Below, one piece after another: positions 1 to 9,766 of a stretch of 64,000 nucleotides of DNA. The DNA is from Lunularia cruciata (Eukaryota; Streptophyta; Marchantiopsida; Lunulariales; Lunulariaceae): positions 37,205,001-37,269,000 of the forward strand of contig OX419758.1 in assembly GCA_948567375.1 (NCBI GenBank), read 5' to 3'. A program made the translations under genes and the position numbers. Numbering within the stretch: position 1 is the stretch's first letter; every line of letters begins with the position of its first letter. Below the pieces are notes generated by a model. It was not told the DNA's origin and ran no database searches. It worked only from the letters and a program-made list of their open reading frames with translations.

Positions 1-132
1 TGATCATATGCAGAAAATCTCGTCCAAAGGCGAGGTGATGAATTGTGTAAAATGATGCTTGGGTAGTATTTGGATGTGAAAATCCCAATGGTTTGGTGGA
101 AGTGGATTTGGTGGTCCATAAATTCCATCTAT
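1..132 (-). pseudogene. Broken leader small ORF of family C copy C2
   Basis: This is the counterpart of the intact small ORF at 42245-42460. The start codon has changed from ATG to ATA at 130-132, and a single-base deletion relative to the other copy shifts the frame near position 30. The first ~30 codons are otherwise conserved (DGIYGPPNPLPPNHWDFHIQ). See the small-ORF finding for the family pattern. Confidence 0.6.
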
Positions 133-154
133 CCCATTCCTGCTTTGATACCAA

Positions 155-568
155 TGTAAAAGACCAAATTCGAAGAGAGAAATAGGAGAATGGAAACTCA
201 CATTGGGACACTTGAATGAGGGAAAACTCCAAATGCCTAGCATGAACTTTGGCTTTGGTATTTATAGGTAGCATACAAGGCCCTTGAGAAGCTTCCTCAA
301 GCCGCTTTCTTAGAGTGCAAGCCAAGTTAACTAGGAAGCTTCTCAAGAAGCGCCCTTCTAGAAGTTGCTTACTTGGCGTGCAAGCTAAGCTAGTTGGAAG
401 CTTCTAGAAGCTTCTTTCTAGAAGCTACTTACTTGAGGTGCAAGCTAAGCTAGCTGGGAAGCTTCCCAAGAAGCTTCCTAGATACTTTTGGAATATTCTA
501 GGCTAATTTGTCTTATGTGCTACTTCGTAAGCCCGACTAACTTTGTCACTAAACTCCATATTGTTACA
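155..568 (-). repeat. 5' LTR of family C copy C2
   Basis: On the minus strand the LTR starts TGTAACAATATGG (at 568) and ends TTTTACA (at 155), followed by one base and the primer site. It is 414 bp long, the same as the LTR at 42483-42896. It contains tandem units with GAAGCTTC palindromes and a TATA-like TATAAATA at 259-266. Confidence 0.9.
397..414. promoter_or_regulatory. Perfect four-unit heat-shock element in LTR
   Basis: The sequence GAAgcTTCtaGAAgcTTC has four alternating GAA/TTC units spaced by two bases, which is the consensus binding site of heat-shock factor trimers. It lies about 130 bp upstream of the LTR TATA box (259-266) in transcription orientation. The same element occurs at the same position in the LTR at 42483-42896. 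Heat response is an inference from the motif. Confidence 0.6.
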
Positions 569-1930
569 ATATGGGCTTCTACTCAACCCATCTGCATCAC
601 AGTTCACCACTCCAGGTTTGTGAATAACCATGAAATCATACTCTTGTAAAAACAAAGCCCATTGTGCAAGCTTCCTTGAAAGCTTGTTAGACTCCATCAA
701 CCACTTCAATGGCTAATGATTAGTGATGAGAGTAAAGGGACTACCAAACATATAATAATGGAAATGTGTTATTGCCTATACTGCTGCCAAGCACTTTCCT
801 TCATATGAACTATAATTTGCCTTTGCTAAATTGTTGCAGCAACTAGCATAGGCTACCACAAACTTCTTCTCCTCATTATCATGTTGGGTGAGCATTGCTC
901 CAAGCCCCAACATACTCCAATTATTTTAAACTTGAAATGTTCATCCTTTGGTTGGTCTCTTCAATATAGGAGCATATGTCAACCTCTCTTTGAGCTCTAG
1001 AAAAGCTCTCTCTTGCTCATGTTCCCAACACCACTCTTATGTAAGTTTGGTCAGCTTTGTAAAGGCCCTGGCAATGGCACATAGTTGCAATAGAAGTTTT
1101 CCAACCCAAGGAATGCTCATATTTTGCTCACATCCATATGCCAAGGAATATGTGCAATAGCCTCTACCTTGGTCTGTTGAACATCAAGTCCTCCAAGGTA
1201 GATAGTGTGACCCAAATACTCAACTTGCTTATGGAAACACATGCACTTCATAGGATATGATTTAAGTCCATGAGATCTCAACCTCCCAAACACCTCCAAC
1301 AATTGTCTCTCATGCTCCTCCATAGTAGTGCTATAGACCAAAATGTCATCAATATATCACCAAGCAAAATCCAATCTAGCTAGGATCTTGTCCATGACAC
1401 TTTGGAACTTGACAAGAGAGTTCTTTAACCCAAATGGTAAGAACCTGCACTAAGATAACACATCCTTGCCATGATGATCAATAGCCTCAAATGCTATCTT
1501 GGACTTATCCTCCTCCTTGATTGGCAATTGATGATATCCTACTTGTAGATCCAAAGTACTAAAGACTTTTACATGCCTTATCATCAAAGATCTCCTCCAA
1601 AGTAGGCATGGCATACCAATCAGCCCTAGTTTTTCAATTGATAGGATGGTATCTCCACACATCTGCCTATCTTTGTAGTTGCCATGCATATCCTTCTTGG
1701 TTGGCATCATTGTAGTTGATACATACTCCCTATGTGAAATCTCTACCAAACCAGCCTCAAAAAGGTATCTTCTTAGGCTTTGAATCAATACTCTCTCAAT
1801 GCCAATATATTGATAGGGACATTGGAAAATTGGTGTATCACTTGTCAACTCAATCCAAATACCATGTCCTTTCAAAGCACCCAAATCTTTCATATTGAAG
1901 GAAAAACAACTTGTGTACTCAAGAACCTCC
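569..1930 (-). pseudogene. Reverse transcriptase and RNase H remnant (family F copy A)
   Basis: Translation of the minus strand in several frames gives the RT start (FNMKDLGALKG near 1890), the segment FSTLDLQVGYHQLPIKEEDK (about 1505-1565), the C-terminal RT strand VEYLGHTIY near 1200, and the RNase H end (WALFLQEYDFMV, GVVNCDADGLSRS, 570-680). Stops and frameshifts split it into short ORFs. It corresponds to 28800-30160 in copy B. It is a non-functional remnant of the polymerase that would copy retrotransposon RNA. Confidence 0.8.
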
Positions 1931-2369
1931 AAAGCTTTTGTCTTTCATCTCTTCTAAGCTTGGGTCTAAGATTTGGCTCCAAGTACCCTCTGTAATTGTT
2001 GTAGGAGTGGGAGATGTAATGACTAGCTGCTACATTGAGTCCTTAGTAGTTGTAGTATCATGCTCCTAACTACTAGAGATCCTAACCTCTATGTAAAAAA
2101 CTCTCTCCACTTTAGCTACAAGCTCCACATATCCTCTAGCTACATCTCAAGTAGACTAAGGGTGTAATCCAAGTAGACCATGCTCACTTAGATGGACTCC
2201 AAGTAGACCACTCTCACTAGTAGCCACTGGTTGTGTCCCAAGAATACTTTCTCCACTTGGTCTATCACCCCTAGCATGTGCTTGAATCATCTCGATAGGC
2301 ACATAGCTCACAAGTGTCTAAGTAGCAATGCCTATCAAGTGCATCCTATGCTGCTCTGCCAAACCAAGG

Positions 2370-3345
2370 CTCAAAATCTAGGTCAAATGGTTTAGGTCCA
2401 TAGCCTGACCTAACATCTAACACTTGGATGCCTCTAACATTGCTAGAATAGCAGTAATACCAATGCAAAAACCCATTGCCCGCTCTCTCTCATTAGCATT
2501 GGTCTCCACCAATTATTGTAATTGTGCATCCCAAACAAGTCCAAGACCTCGCTCTCAAAAATCATGGGAGCTTGGGAAACTTGTAAGTTTGGGAAAAGTG
2601 GCTTGAGGTTGTCCAACTAGGTTGACCACTACCATAGGTGACTTATCAACCACTACCACCATCTAAGACTAGCACCCAACATCCAAAATCTCATCAACAA
2701 TAAGGTGGTCTAGTCGTTGAATCCTATCATAAGCGCGTTGTAGAACCTCTTTAAGTAAGAGGTTCATCCACTAAAGACAAAGACAATAAGCACGTGATCC
2801 CACTTTGGCTGCATCTAATAACATGGCAAGTCCCATCTAAGAATGGACCTGATGTGTAATTGCCACCACCCATGTGCAAGAATCACCTATCAAAGGGACA
2901 TTTAAAAAAATGTAAGCTAGAGAAATGGACTGATGAACTTGGAGACGTTGTAGTATCCTTAACATCTCCCAAAACATACCAAAATAGGGATCCTAAAGAC
3001 CTAGACCTCAGCTATCACATATATGTCCTTGACATGGCCATCTAGAAATCACCAAATGAAAAAGACCATTTCTTGCTAGGTCTTAGACCTCTTACAAGGA
3101 AATATATGCTGGAAGGATCTTTTGGTAACCTTGATTATTGACATTGGTAGTAACTCAAGATATTGATAAGCCAAGTGTGCCACATGACATAGAGAGACTT
3201 GCCTAGCAATCTCATCTCTCTCCACATACAAGTACTTCTGTACTTGTGTACATGTCTGTAGTATTGTAACTGGACTAATGCTAATCTCTCTGAACAACTC
3301 TAATAGACATACTTCCTCTATTGGATACTACCAAGCAATGAGTGT
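2370..3345 (-). pseudogene. Cytosine-5 DNA methyltransferase domain remnant (family F copy A)
   Basis: Minus-strand translation shows the methyltransferase order seen in copy B. Motif I and II region: LLELFREIS followed by VQKYLYVERDE (about 3220-3310). Motif IV: WPCQGH with the catalytic-position Cys (about 3030). Motif VIII: DAAKVGSRA (about 2800-2830). Motifs IX and X: ERERAMGF, then LGQAMDLNHLT (about 2390-2480). In motif VI the Glu-Asn-Val triplet is degraded to Leu-Asn-Val. Stop codons interrupt it, for example after GHICDS. Copy A lacks the one-base insertion that shifts copy B between motifs IV and VI, so the two decayed independently. The match is to the DNMT3-like class in canonical motif order. 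The copy is dead. Confidence 0.8.
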
Positions 3346-3744
3346 GGTATCCAAAGATGTCAAGGTAAATGACTCTAGAAGCTCATCCTCACATTGGTCT
3401 CTTGGTGGTACAAAGGCTCCACTCGAAGCCTGTTACACCAACTGATTTGCATTTTGCTAAAATGCCTCCTTTGAACTTCACAATGGAACATCCAAGGTGA
3501 ATAAAAAAATCCAACTTGTACTCCAAATCCAAGTGTTCTCCTCTAGTATTGGAATATCCTTTGCATTGGCATTCCCTTCCAATAAGTCAATAGGCCAAGT
3601 AATAGAACCACTAAAACTAATGTTTCCATGGTCCTTGACTGTAGTGAGCCAAGACTACTACTATTGAAACATATTGGTAGGCGACATACCCATCTTTCAC
3701 CTGACTGCCAACCTGGTCTATAGGAGGCTATCTCCTCCCAGTAG

Positions 3745-4120
3745 TCAATATTGAAAACCCATGGGGTATAATATTGCTCCTCCAACTAACACATCATATG
3801 ACTCAGCTATGGTCGCAATGGCTTGAGCTCTCACCACAAAGCTATCAATTGGATGATTGGGCTGAATCTGAACAACAGGCTCTCCAAGAGTGATGTATTG
3901 TGTAGAACCACCTCCTAGAGATGTTTGGATCTGAAATGGACACCTCTCTACATTGGTCTTCTGTAACTCCAAAGCGACAACTGCAACCTTTCCCAACATA
4001 AGGGGCTACACACGAAAGTCTAGTAAGACCCTTTGTGGTGTATAGACCTTCCTTGAAGGTCCCACCAAACAAAAAATCCTCCTTTGGTTATCCTACAAGA
4101 CAACTCTTATGGAGTGTAAT
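3745..4120 (-). pseudogene. Aspartic protease region remnant (family F copy A)
   Basis: The minus strand reads LLDFRV, then PLMLGKVAVVALELQKTNVE, then a conserved GGGSTQYITLGEP tail. Copy B has LLDSGAQPLMLGKAV at 26702-26750, so the catalytic Asp-Ser-Gly has become Asp-Phe-Arg here. The linker downstream (VVRAQAIATIAESYD) is shared with copy B at 26888 onward and has no function I recognise. Confidence 0.65.
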
Positions 4121-4799
4121 GTGTAAACCATGCTTGCTCAAAGGCCGGTCTAGTTGGTAATTCCTCTAATCTAGCCGTTATTGCCTACCATAAACCATTG
4201 TTTGTTGAGCGGATCTCTTGCTCCTCAACCAAGTCAAATCCACTATCAACCACCTTTGCTCCATTAGTATGAACCATATCATCCCTATTTTCACAAAGCG
4301 TGGCAACCAATTGGAACATTACGGTTGGGTCAACTCCAAACATAATCATATTGTTGGCTGAGAATAATAGAAAGTACATAATCAATTGAGCCGATCCTAA
4401 CATTGAGCTAGACTCAATCAATGTAATAGAAAGTGGCTGACTATTAGGTATTCTATCATGTAACCCATCATCACCTACTCGTGGTAGGTGGTCTAGGACC
4501 CATGGATGTTGTCTGTAGTGCCTTAGAGAGTGTAAAAGACTAAGGAAGTCTGACTTGTCTACTAGCCTCTTCTCTTTGTGGATCCAACTCTACTGATGCT
4601 CCTCTAAGCTCTAGAGCACATACTACACTCCTAGTCATTGTGCCAGAGGCATCTACCTGCGTTGCTCCATACATGAAATCCAAAATATCTCTAGCACTAG
4701 CTTATGAGGTGGAAGCCTCAGCACCCAAATCTAATCTCCTCTAAGCTATGGCCATGCTAGCCAATCTTTGCTCCAATTGCTCAATCCAAGTATCCATGG

Positions 4800-6040
4800 C
4801 TATATCAAAAGTAAGTGTAGGTACTACATCCCTACTAGGTGGGGATCTTCTACCACCACCTTGTCCTCCATGACTTGGAGCTCCTCTACCACTCCGTAAC
4901 TCCGGGTGTAGGTCAAAGCATTGGTTATTAGTGTGACCAAATCTATGGCAATGCTCACATTATCTCTATGTTGGCTATGATGCACTAGAGGTATCAGATT
5001 TGCTACCCTGACTGCACTCTCCTTGGTGGTGAGGTCCACCACAAGTCCAACAAGCAACATCACCACTCACTAGCTACCACTTACTCAAAAATGAAGGTAA
5101 AGGTCTAGATACACTAGGCCTTCCACTTGCTCCATAGGATCTAGGCTGTCCACCTTGTCCTCTAAAACCGACATGGCATGGTGCACTTTGTTGCAATTTG
5201 GGAGAAGTAACAGCTATGGATGAGGTCTCCCTACCAAATCCAGATGTCACCACTTTGTCCTCTACCGTGTTGAGCTCAATACGCTCAGCCAAACCAAAGA
5301 CCACAGCCAAAGTAGGTGAAGTAGCTTGTAACAAGATAGGATCGTATATTCTACATTGCAACTCTCTATTCAGTATCCTATACCAAAATTTGACTTCTTA
5401 GGCCTCAAAAACTCATTGAGTAAAACTGATCAGCCATCTCATGCGAGTGTATGCCTTGCGTAGGGTCTCTCCAACCTTCCATTGGAACTCTTGCAAGCTC
5501 CTTAGCTTATCAGTCCACACTTCTTGGTAGTTCTACCTCAAACACTTGAAGAACTCCACCATGGAGTACCCTGGTACTAAACCACCTCTTGTAGTAGTAC
5601 CTCCACTCAAAGTAGCATCTCCAAGAGATCCACCAATGTTATTAGAGCTAGAACTTGTGGGTATAGCAAATCTACCCTTAGAAACCAAGCTTAAAGTGAT
5701 GGAGACATAGTTCAGAGATTAATATTGTCTCCATAGCTCAATCTCCTCAAAGTGAGCTCTCTTGAACTCATGGTAGTCATCCATTGACGTACCCTCCAAG
5801 TGCTAAAATAACCCCTTCCATGCCATGAAGTGTGTGAACAAAGTCGGGTTTCGCATCTACTGCAAATCACACCAACTATCAAACTCCTAGATGAAGTCAT
5901 CCAACTCAATGGTACCAACCATACTAGATTAATGCCTAGGGCCTTTGGGGCCCCATAAATCTTAATCATGTCCCACAACAATAGTGCAGACACACCAAAT
6001 GCACTCTCAACTAAATCAACTCTTGTATCAAACTCCAACT
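4800..6040 (-). pseudogene. Gag remnant (family F copy A)
   Basis: Minus-strand fragments match the gag of copy B. They include FDTRVDLVESAFGVSALLLWDM (5930-6035), a capsid-like fragment near 5350 (RIYDPILLQATSPTLAVVFG) and Cys/His knuckle remnants at about 4900-5060. Reading frames are broken throughout. It would have encoded the capsid and nucleocapsid protein. Confidence 0.65.
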
Positions 6041-7418
6041 AAGAGTCAATCTTCTCCCTCATTGGGACTTGAGATACAAGTTGATATCAAGTGCCACTTT
6101 GAGTAAACTCATTGAGTATTGTAGTGTTATCTCCTCTCAAATCCCCAAAGAACTTTGTTGTGACAAAGTAACCAAAACTACAACCCACAATCAAAACCAC
6201 CAAAAATCACCACCAAGTGCCAACACCACCAATTGAACGCCATTGATTAATGTAGCTCTAATTACAACAACTACACTAAGGGAAAGAGCAACTTGTAATT
6301 TGCCATCATAATATGCAGTCTCACAATCTACAAGTTATCACCTCTTGCCTCACCAAAGAGAAACATAGGTAATCTGACTAGTCATCACTCTAGCCTCACT
6401 GCAAAGAGCACAACAGAGCACCAACGCTCTAAAGTCATGGTACCTCACATAAACATGATGCACAAACAAGAAGTAGAGAATGGAGGGGATCCAATCACAA
6501 GAAATCTAAATGTAAACCCTACATATCATAAATCAACACCGGACTGATTTTGCCACCATTTGGCATTTGACATAATACAAGTCATTTACTTCCTAAGCTA
6601 CCAGGATCACCAAGAATGGTATCAAACTGTCTCTCCTAGCCAAAGCTATAGATGCATAGATAATAGTAGAACAATCACTAGGACAACAAGTGAGGGTGAA
6701 CCAGTTGGTTAGGACACCCATCTAGGAACCAAAGATCTAGAGGTCAAACCTTGTTGTGCACAATCTAGCAAGGCGGGTAGATTTTGCCAAACAATGATCA
6801 AAATCTACTCTAAACTAGCTAGTCTCATGCTAGCTTGTTGGCCCTTCTTGGCCTTCATAGCCCTATGCCTCAAAGCCTCTAAATGCCAAATGAGGCCTTT
6901 CTTCTTGTCACTTTGAATCTTGTCCAAATCTGGCAAAACTCCTCCAAATTTGGCCAAGCTTCCACAACTCCAGCCAAAATTTTACATAAAATCTTACATA
7001 AATCCCTAGAGTTGGCTGACCACCAAATCCTTTGCTAACTCTCTACTCTAGCCAAATTCAAAAGATGGTGTCTCCAAATTACAAATTCACGAAGATGGGT
7101 TCCCGACTCCACCTTCAATTTCACTTTCTGAGCTCAACTCACACCAAATTGGTCATGCTTTCACCTCTTGAGCTCAAAATGAACACCACTACTCAAAATT
7201 GATTATCTTCTAAGCAAAATTTTGGCCAGCGCTTCCACCGTCCCTCACAGCCAAATCTACATCAATTCAAAGACCTTCTACATATGATCAATCCCAAGGA
7301 AAATTTGGATCTCGATTGAGCTACCAACGATCACCAAGGTTTGGAGATACCACCAACACCCTCAATTCCTATACCCAATTTCCCCCCTTGACCTCACTTC
7401 TATGATGTAATCAGTTTG
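6041..7418 (-). other. Untranslated leader of family F copy A
   Basis: This ~1.4-kb stretch between LTR and gag has no supported coding region. It matches the leader of copy B (23175-24495), for example the shared segments near 6480-6500 and 6540-6560. I see no clear small ORF of the type found in families C, D and E. Confidence 0.55.
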
Positions 7419-7796
7419 TTCACACAACTCAAATTACACTCAATCAGATCAGTACTTGATCTATCACTCAATAATCTGTAAACAACTTAGCACTAATTAC
7501 TATCAAGCCACACCCACTCTAGCTAAAAGAATCCAGGTGATCTTCGTCGGTCTCTGTCCACCATAGCCAGGAACTTGAAGACTCAAAATCAAAGAAGTGA
7601 GCTCTCTAGAGCTGCACTTCTAAAGTATACTCCCTAGTCTTCAACCCTAATAGTCCCTCTGACAGCACATCCAATGGTGCAAGTGACAATGGACCTCACC
7701 ATGTAGTCAGTACAGTAACCTCCCGCCTAAGTCCGCAACTTGAACCTCGAGGGTTTATGCATACCTAACTGGTAGGTGCAAACTTTAGACTACAAC

Positions 7797-7853
7797 ACTC
7801 AGTCCCATATCGCTTGCGCTCTTTTGGTACTCAGTCCCATATCGCTGGCGCTC
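7797..7853 (+). repeat. 25-bp direct repeat upstream of transposase
   Basis: Two 25-bp copies (7797-7821 and 7829-7853) starting ACTCAGTCCCATATCGC differ at one base and are separated by 7 bp. They end 7 bp before the transposase ATG. Their role is unknown. They could be part of the transposase promoter. Confidence 0.8.
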
Positions 7854-7860
7854 GAAGAGA

Positions 7861-9549
7861 ATGACAAGGAAACCAAACAGCAAGCGTCTTAATGAGTCCC
7901 AACGCTACAAAATCATTTCTAAATTGAGCAAAATGAATCCTCCTAGTAAACGGGCTTTAGCTCGGGAATACGATGTCAGCAAAGGTGCTATCCAAAAGGT
8001 GTGGGGAAATCGTGATTCGATTCTGGAGAGATCAGCTTTGATGTCTGAAGAAGCTAAGGAGAAGACATTTTGCACTTCAGTGGGACGATTTACAAAGCTT
8101 GAAGATATGCTTTACATCTGGATTGACAGCATGCGCCAAGCTAGACTTCCTGTACCACCATCTCTTGCCATTGCCAAAGCGAAAAGCATTGCTTCTACTT
8201 TATCAATTTTGGAATCACACTTTAAGGCATCATGGCAATGGCTCAATCGATTTAGAGCACGGCGTGGCTTACAGAAGATGCTCCTTCATGGAGAAGGGGA
8301 AGAAGTTGACAAAAGAGATCCGGAGTTATTAGTAGCTTTAGAAAGTCTCTACGCCATCATTGTGCAATACGACCTTGAAAATGTTTACAATATGGATGAG
8401 ACTGGTTTGTTTTTTTGGTTGCTACTGCGATATAGCCTCCTTATGCCAAATGAAGATATCTCAACTATAAGAGGCAAAAAGAAAGCCAAGGATTGAGTTT
8501 CTTTGATAGTCTGTGCTAACGCAATAGGAACACATAAAATTCCATGTGCGCTGATCGGGAAACCAAAGGAGCCAGCTTGTATCAAGGACAAACAATAGCC
8601 AATTCCTTATTTCAATCAAGCAAAGGCTTGGATGGACGTGGAAACCTGTTGGAAATGGTTCAATGAAGTTTTTGTTCCAGAAGCCAAAAAAAGAACTGGA
8701 CGCCGCATTCTTTTGCTGATGGATAACGCCCCAGGACACTTTGATGCCTTCGAGCGTGATAATATTTGGGTCGTTTTCTTCCCACCAAATTGTACAAGCT
8801 GGAAACAGCCTTGTGATATGGGCATCATCGCAGCCCTGAAAAAGCAATACAAATATTTGTACCTCAAGGATGTCCTTGATTTTTATGAACTTGATGAGGA
8901 GGCAAAGCAGCAAAAGAAAGATTTGGGTGGAAGATTGCAACGAGGTGCTGCAGGAGTCTCCTATGGAAATCCAGCACACATGCTGAATGCTGCAAGTTAT
9001 GTCAAAGAAGCATGGGATTCTGTCTCTTCCAGCTCGATCAAAAATGCTTTTAGTAAGGTAGAGCTAATGCAACTAGAGCCAGAATCGGAAGCTGTTGAAG
9101 AAGTTCAGAACATATTCAGCAATTTGGCACATGCCATTGAAACACTCTCTATCAGTCCATCGGAACTGGAAGACTTTGTTCATATTGATGATGAGAACAA
9201 TGAAGAGTGTGTAACAACAGTTTTGGAAGATGTTGAAGAGCTGTTAGAGTCGATGAAGATTGTTTACATTGCGGTGAAGGATGCGGACGACCCTGATCCT
9301 CAAGAGTTGAATGCCAATTTAGAGATAGGAAGCATATTTCATGGTTTTGAATCTCTTTATAAACAAGTTCTTGATATTGAGGACCAGCTGCTCTGCACTG
9401 AAGTTCAAACGGAAGCGGAGGGAACTTTTGAAGATCTAAAAAAATTGTTTGAAATATTCCAGAGCAAGGTCCGTGAGGTTAACGTCAAAGCCAAACGCAA
9501 GAAACTTCAAAACTTGCACCAGATGACAATTCATAACATGTTCAACTGA
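7861..9549 (+). pseudogene. pogo-type transposase with two in-frame stops
   Basis: The frame stays open in register over 562 codons and is interrupted only by TGA at 8494-8496 and TAG at 8596-8598. The N-terminus (residues ~1-60, RYKIISKLSKMNPPSKRALA) is a Psq-like helix-turn-helix. Residues ~75-150 resemble the CENP-B/Tc5 DNA-binding domain (WQWLNRFRARRGL). The nuclease has Asp in YNMDETGLFF, Asp in LLLMDNAPGH and Asp in QPCDMG, with 30 residues between the second and third (DD30D). The first stop lies in a conserved Lys/Arg-rich stretch where the expected residue is Arg, consistent with CGA to TGA. The C-terminal ~150 residues are acidic and uncharacterised. As written it cannot make a full-length transposase. 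Confidence 0.9.
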
Positions 9550-9585
9550 GAAATATTGAACCCTAAATTGTCTATTAGAAGATGC

Positions 9586-9640
9586 GGACTTAAACGGGAT
9601 GCGTACTTAATCGGGTGTGCACTTAACCGGGAGGTTACTG
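9586..9640 (-). repeat. Right terminus of pogo element with three subterminal repeat units
   Basis: Read inward from 9640, the right end has three imperfect ~17-bp units of the form CCCG-n-TTAAGT-n-C-n-CA. The left end (7713-7740) has only one comparable unit (CCCGCCTAAGTCCGCA). Such units are plausible transposase-binding sites, by analogy with other pogo elements. Confidence 0.6.
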
Positions 9641-9766
9641 TACCCCGAGCACAAAATTTGATAGCCAACAAGTAGTCTATGAGTAACTGCCAAAATACTC
9701 CTACCTACCAACACTATTACTCTAGATTCTGAACAATCTATGTGCAACACTACAAATGGCATGACG

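Larger units (their letters stand above)
1..568 (-). mobile_element. Family C Ty3/gypsy chromovirus, 5' end only (copy C2)
   Basis: This is the 5' end of a minus-strand LTR retrotransposon whose body lies left of the window. It consists of a 414-bp LTR (155-568), a mutated initiator-tRNA-Met primer site (142-153, read on the minus strand as TGGTATCAAAGC) and the first part of the leader. It closely matches the family C copy at 42245-42896, including an identical LTR length. It is inserted into the pol region of the family F element that begins at 569. Its target duplication cannot be checked because the other end is outside the window. Confidence 0.85.
7713..9640 (+). mobile_element. pogo/Tigger-like DNA transposon with TA target duplication
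   Basis: A 1928-bp Tc1/mariner-superfamily element. Both ends read CAGTAACCTCCCG going inward and are flanked by TA at 7711-7712 and 9641-9642. The encoded protein has a Psq/CENP-B type N-terminal helix-turn-helix region and a DDD nuclease typical of pogo and Tigger. It sits inside the LTR of family F copy A. The paralogous LTR of copy B provides an empty site: at 22858-22861 it reads TACC (within ggggtactaac) where copy A has TA plus transposon plus TACC. Confidence 0.92.
569..9766 (-). mobile_element. Family F Ty3/gypsy element carrying a DNA methyltransferase domain (copy A), truncated
   Basis: A degenerate minus-strand retrotransposon. Reading on the minus strand from 9766: LTR (interrupted by a pogo element), a ~1.4-kb leader, gag with CCHC knuckle remnants, aspartic protease remnant, a linker, a cytosine-5 methyltransferase domain, reverse transcriptase and RNase H. 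Integrase and the 3' LTR are missing because family C copy C2 interrupts it at 568/569. It is colinear with copy B at 22734-31751, and the two copies can be compared codon by codon. All ORFs contain stops and frameshifts. Confidence 0.85.
7419..9766 (-). repeat. LTR of family F copy A, split by a pogo insertion
   Basis: The minus strand starts near 9766 with GTCATGCCATTTGTAGTG and ends near 7419 with TGTGTGAACA. Removing the transposon and one TA leaves about 418 bp. This agrees with the ~441-bp LTR of copy B (22734-23174) and the solo LTR at 50050-50485. The exact end is estimated by comparing the three copies. Confidence 0.7.

Noticed and set aside
2860-3045. Plus-strand ORF inside family F copy A
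   Set aside because: It is the antisense of the methyltransferase motif IV to VIII region.
8461-8979. Minus-strand ORF of 172 codons inside the pogo element
   Set aside because: It is the antisense shadow of the transposase frame, which has the DDD motifs.
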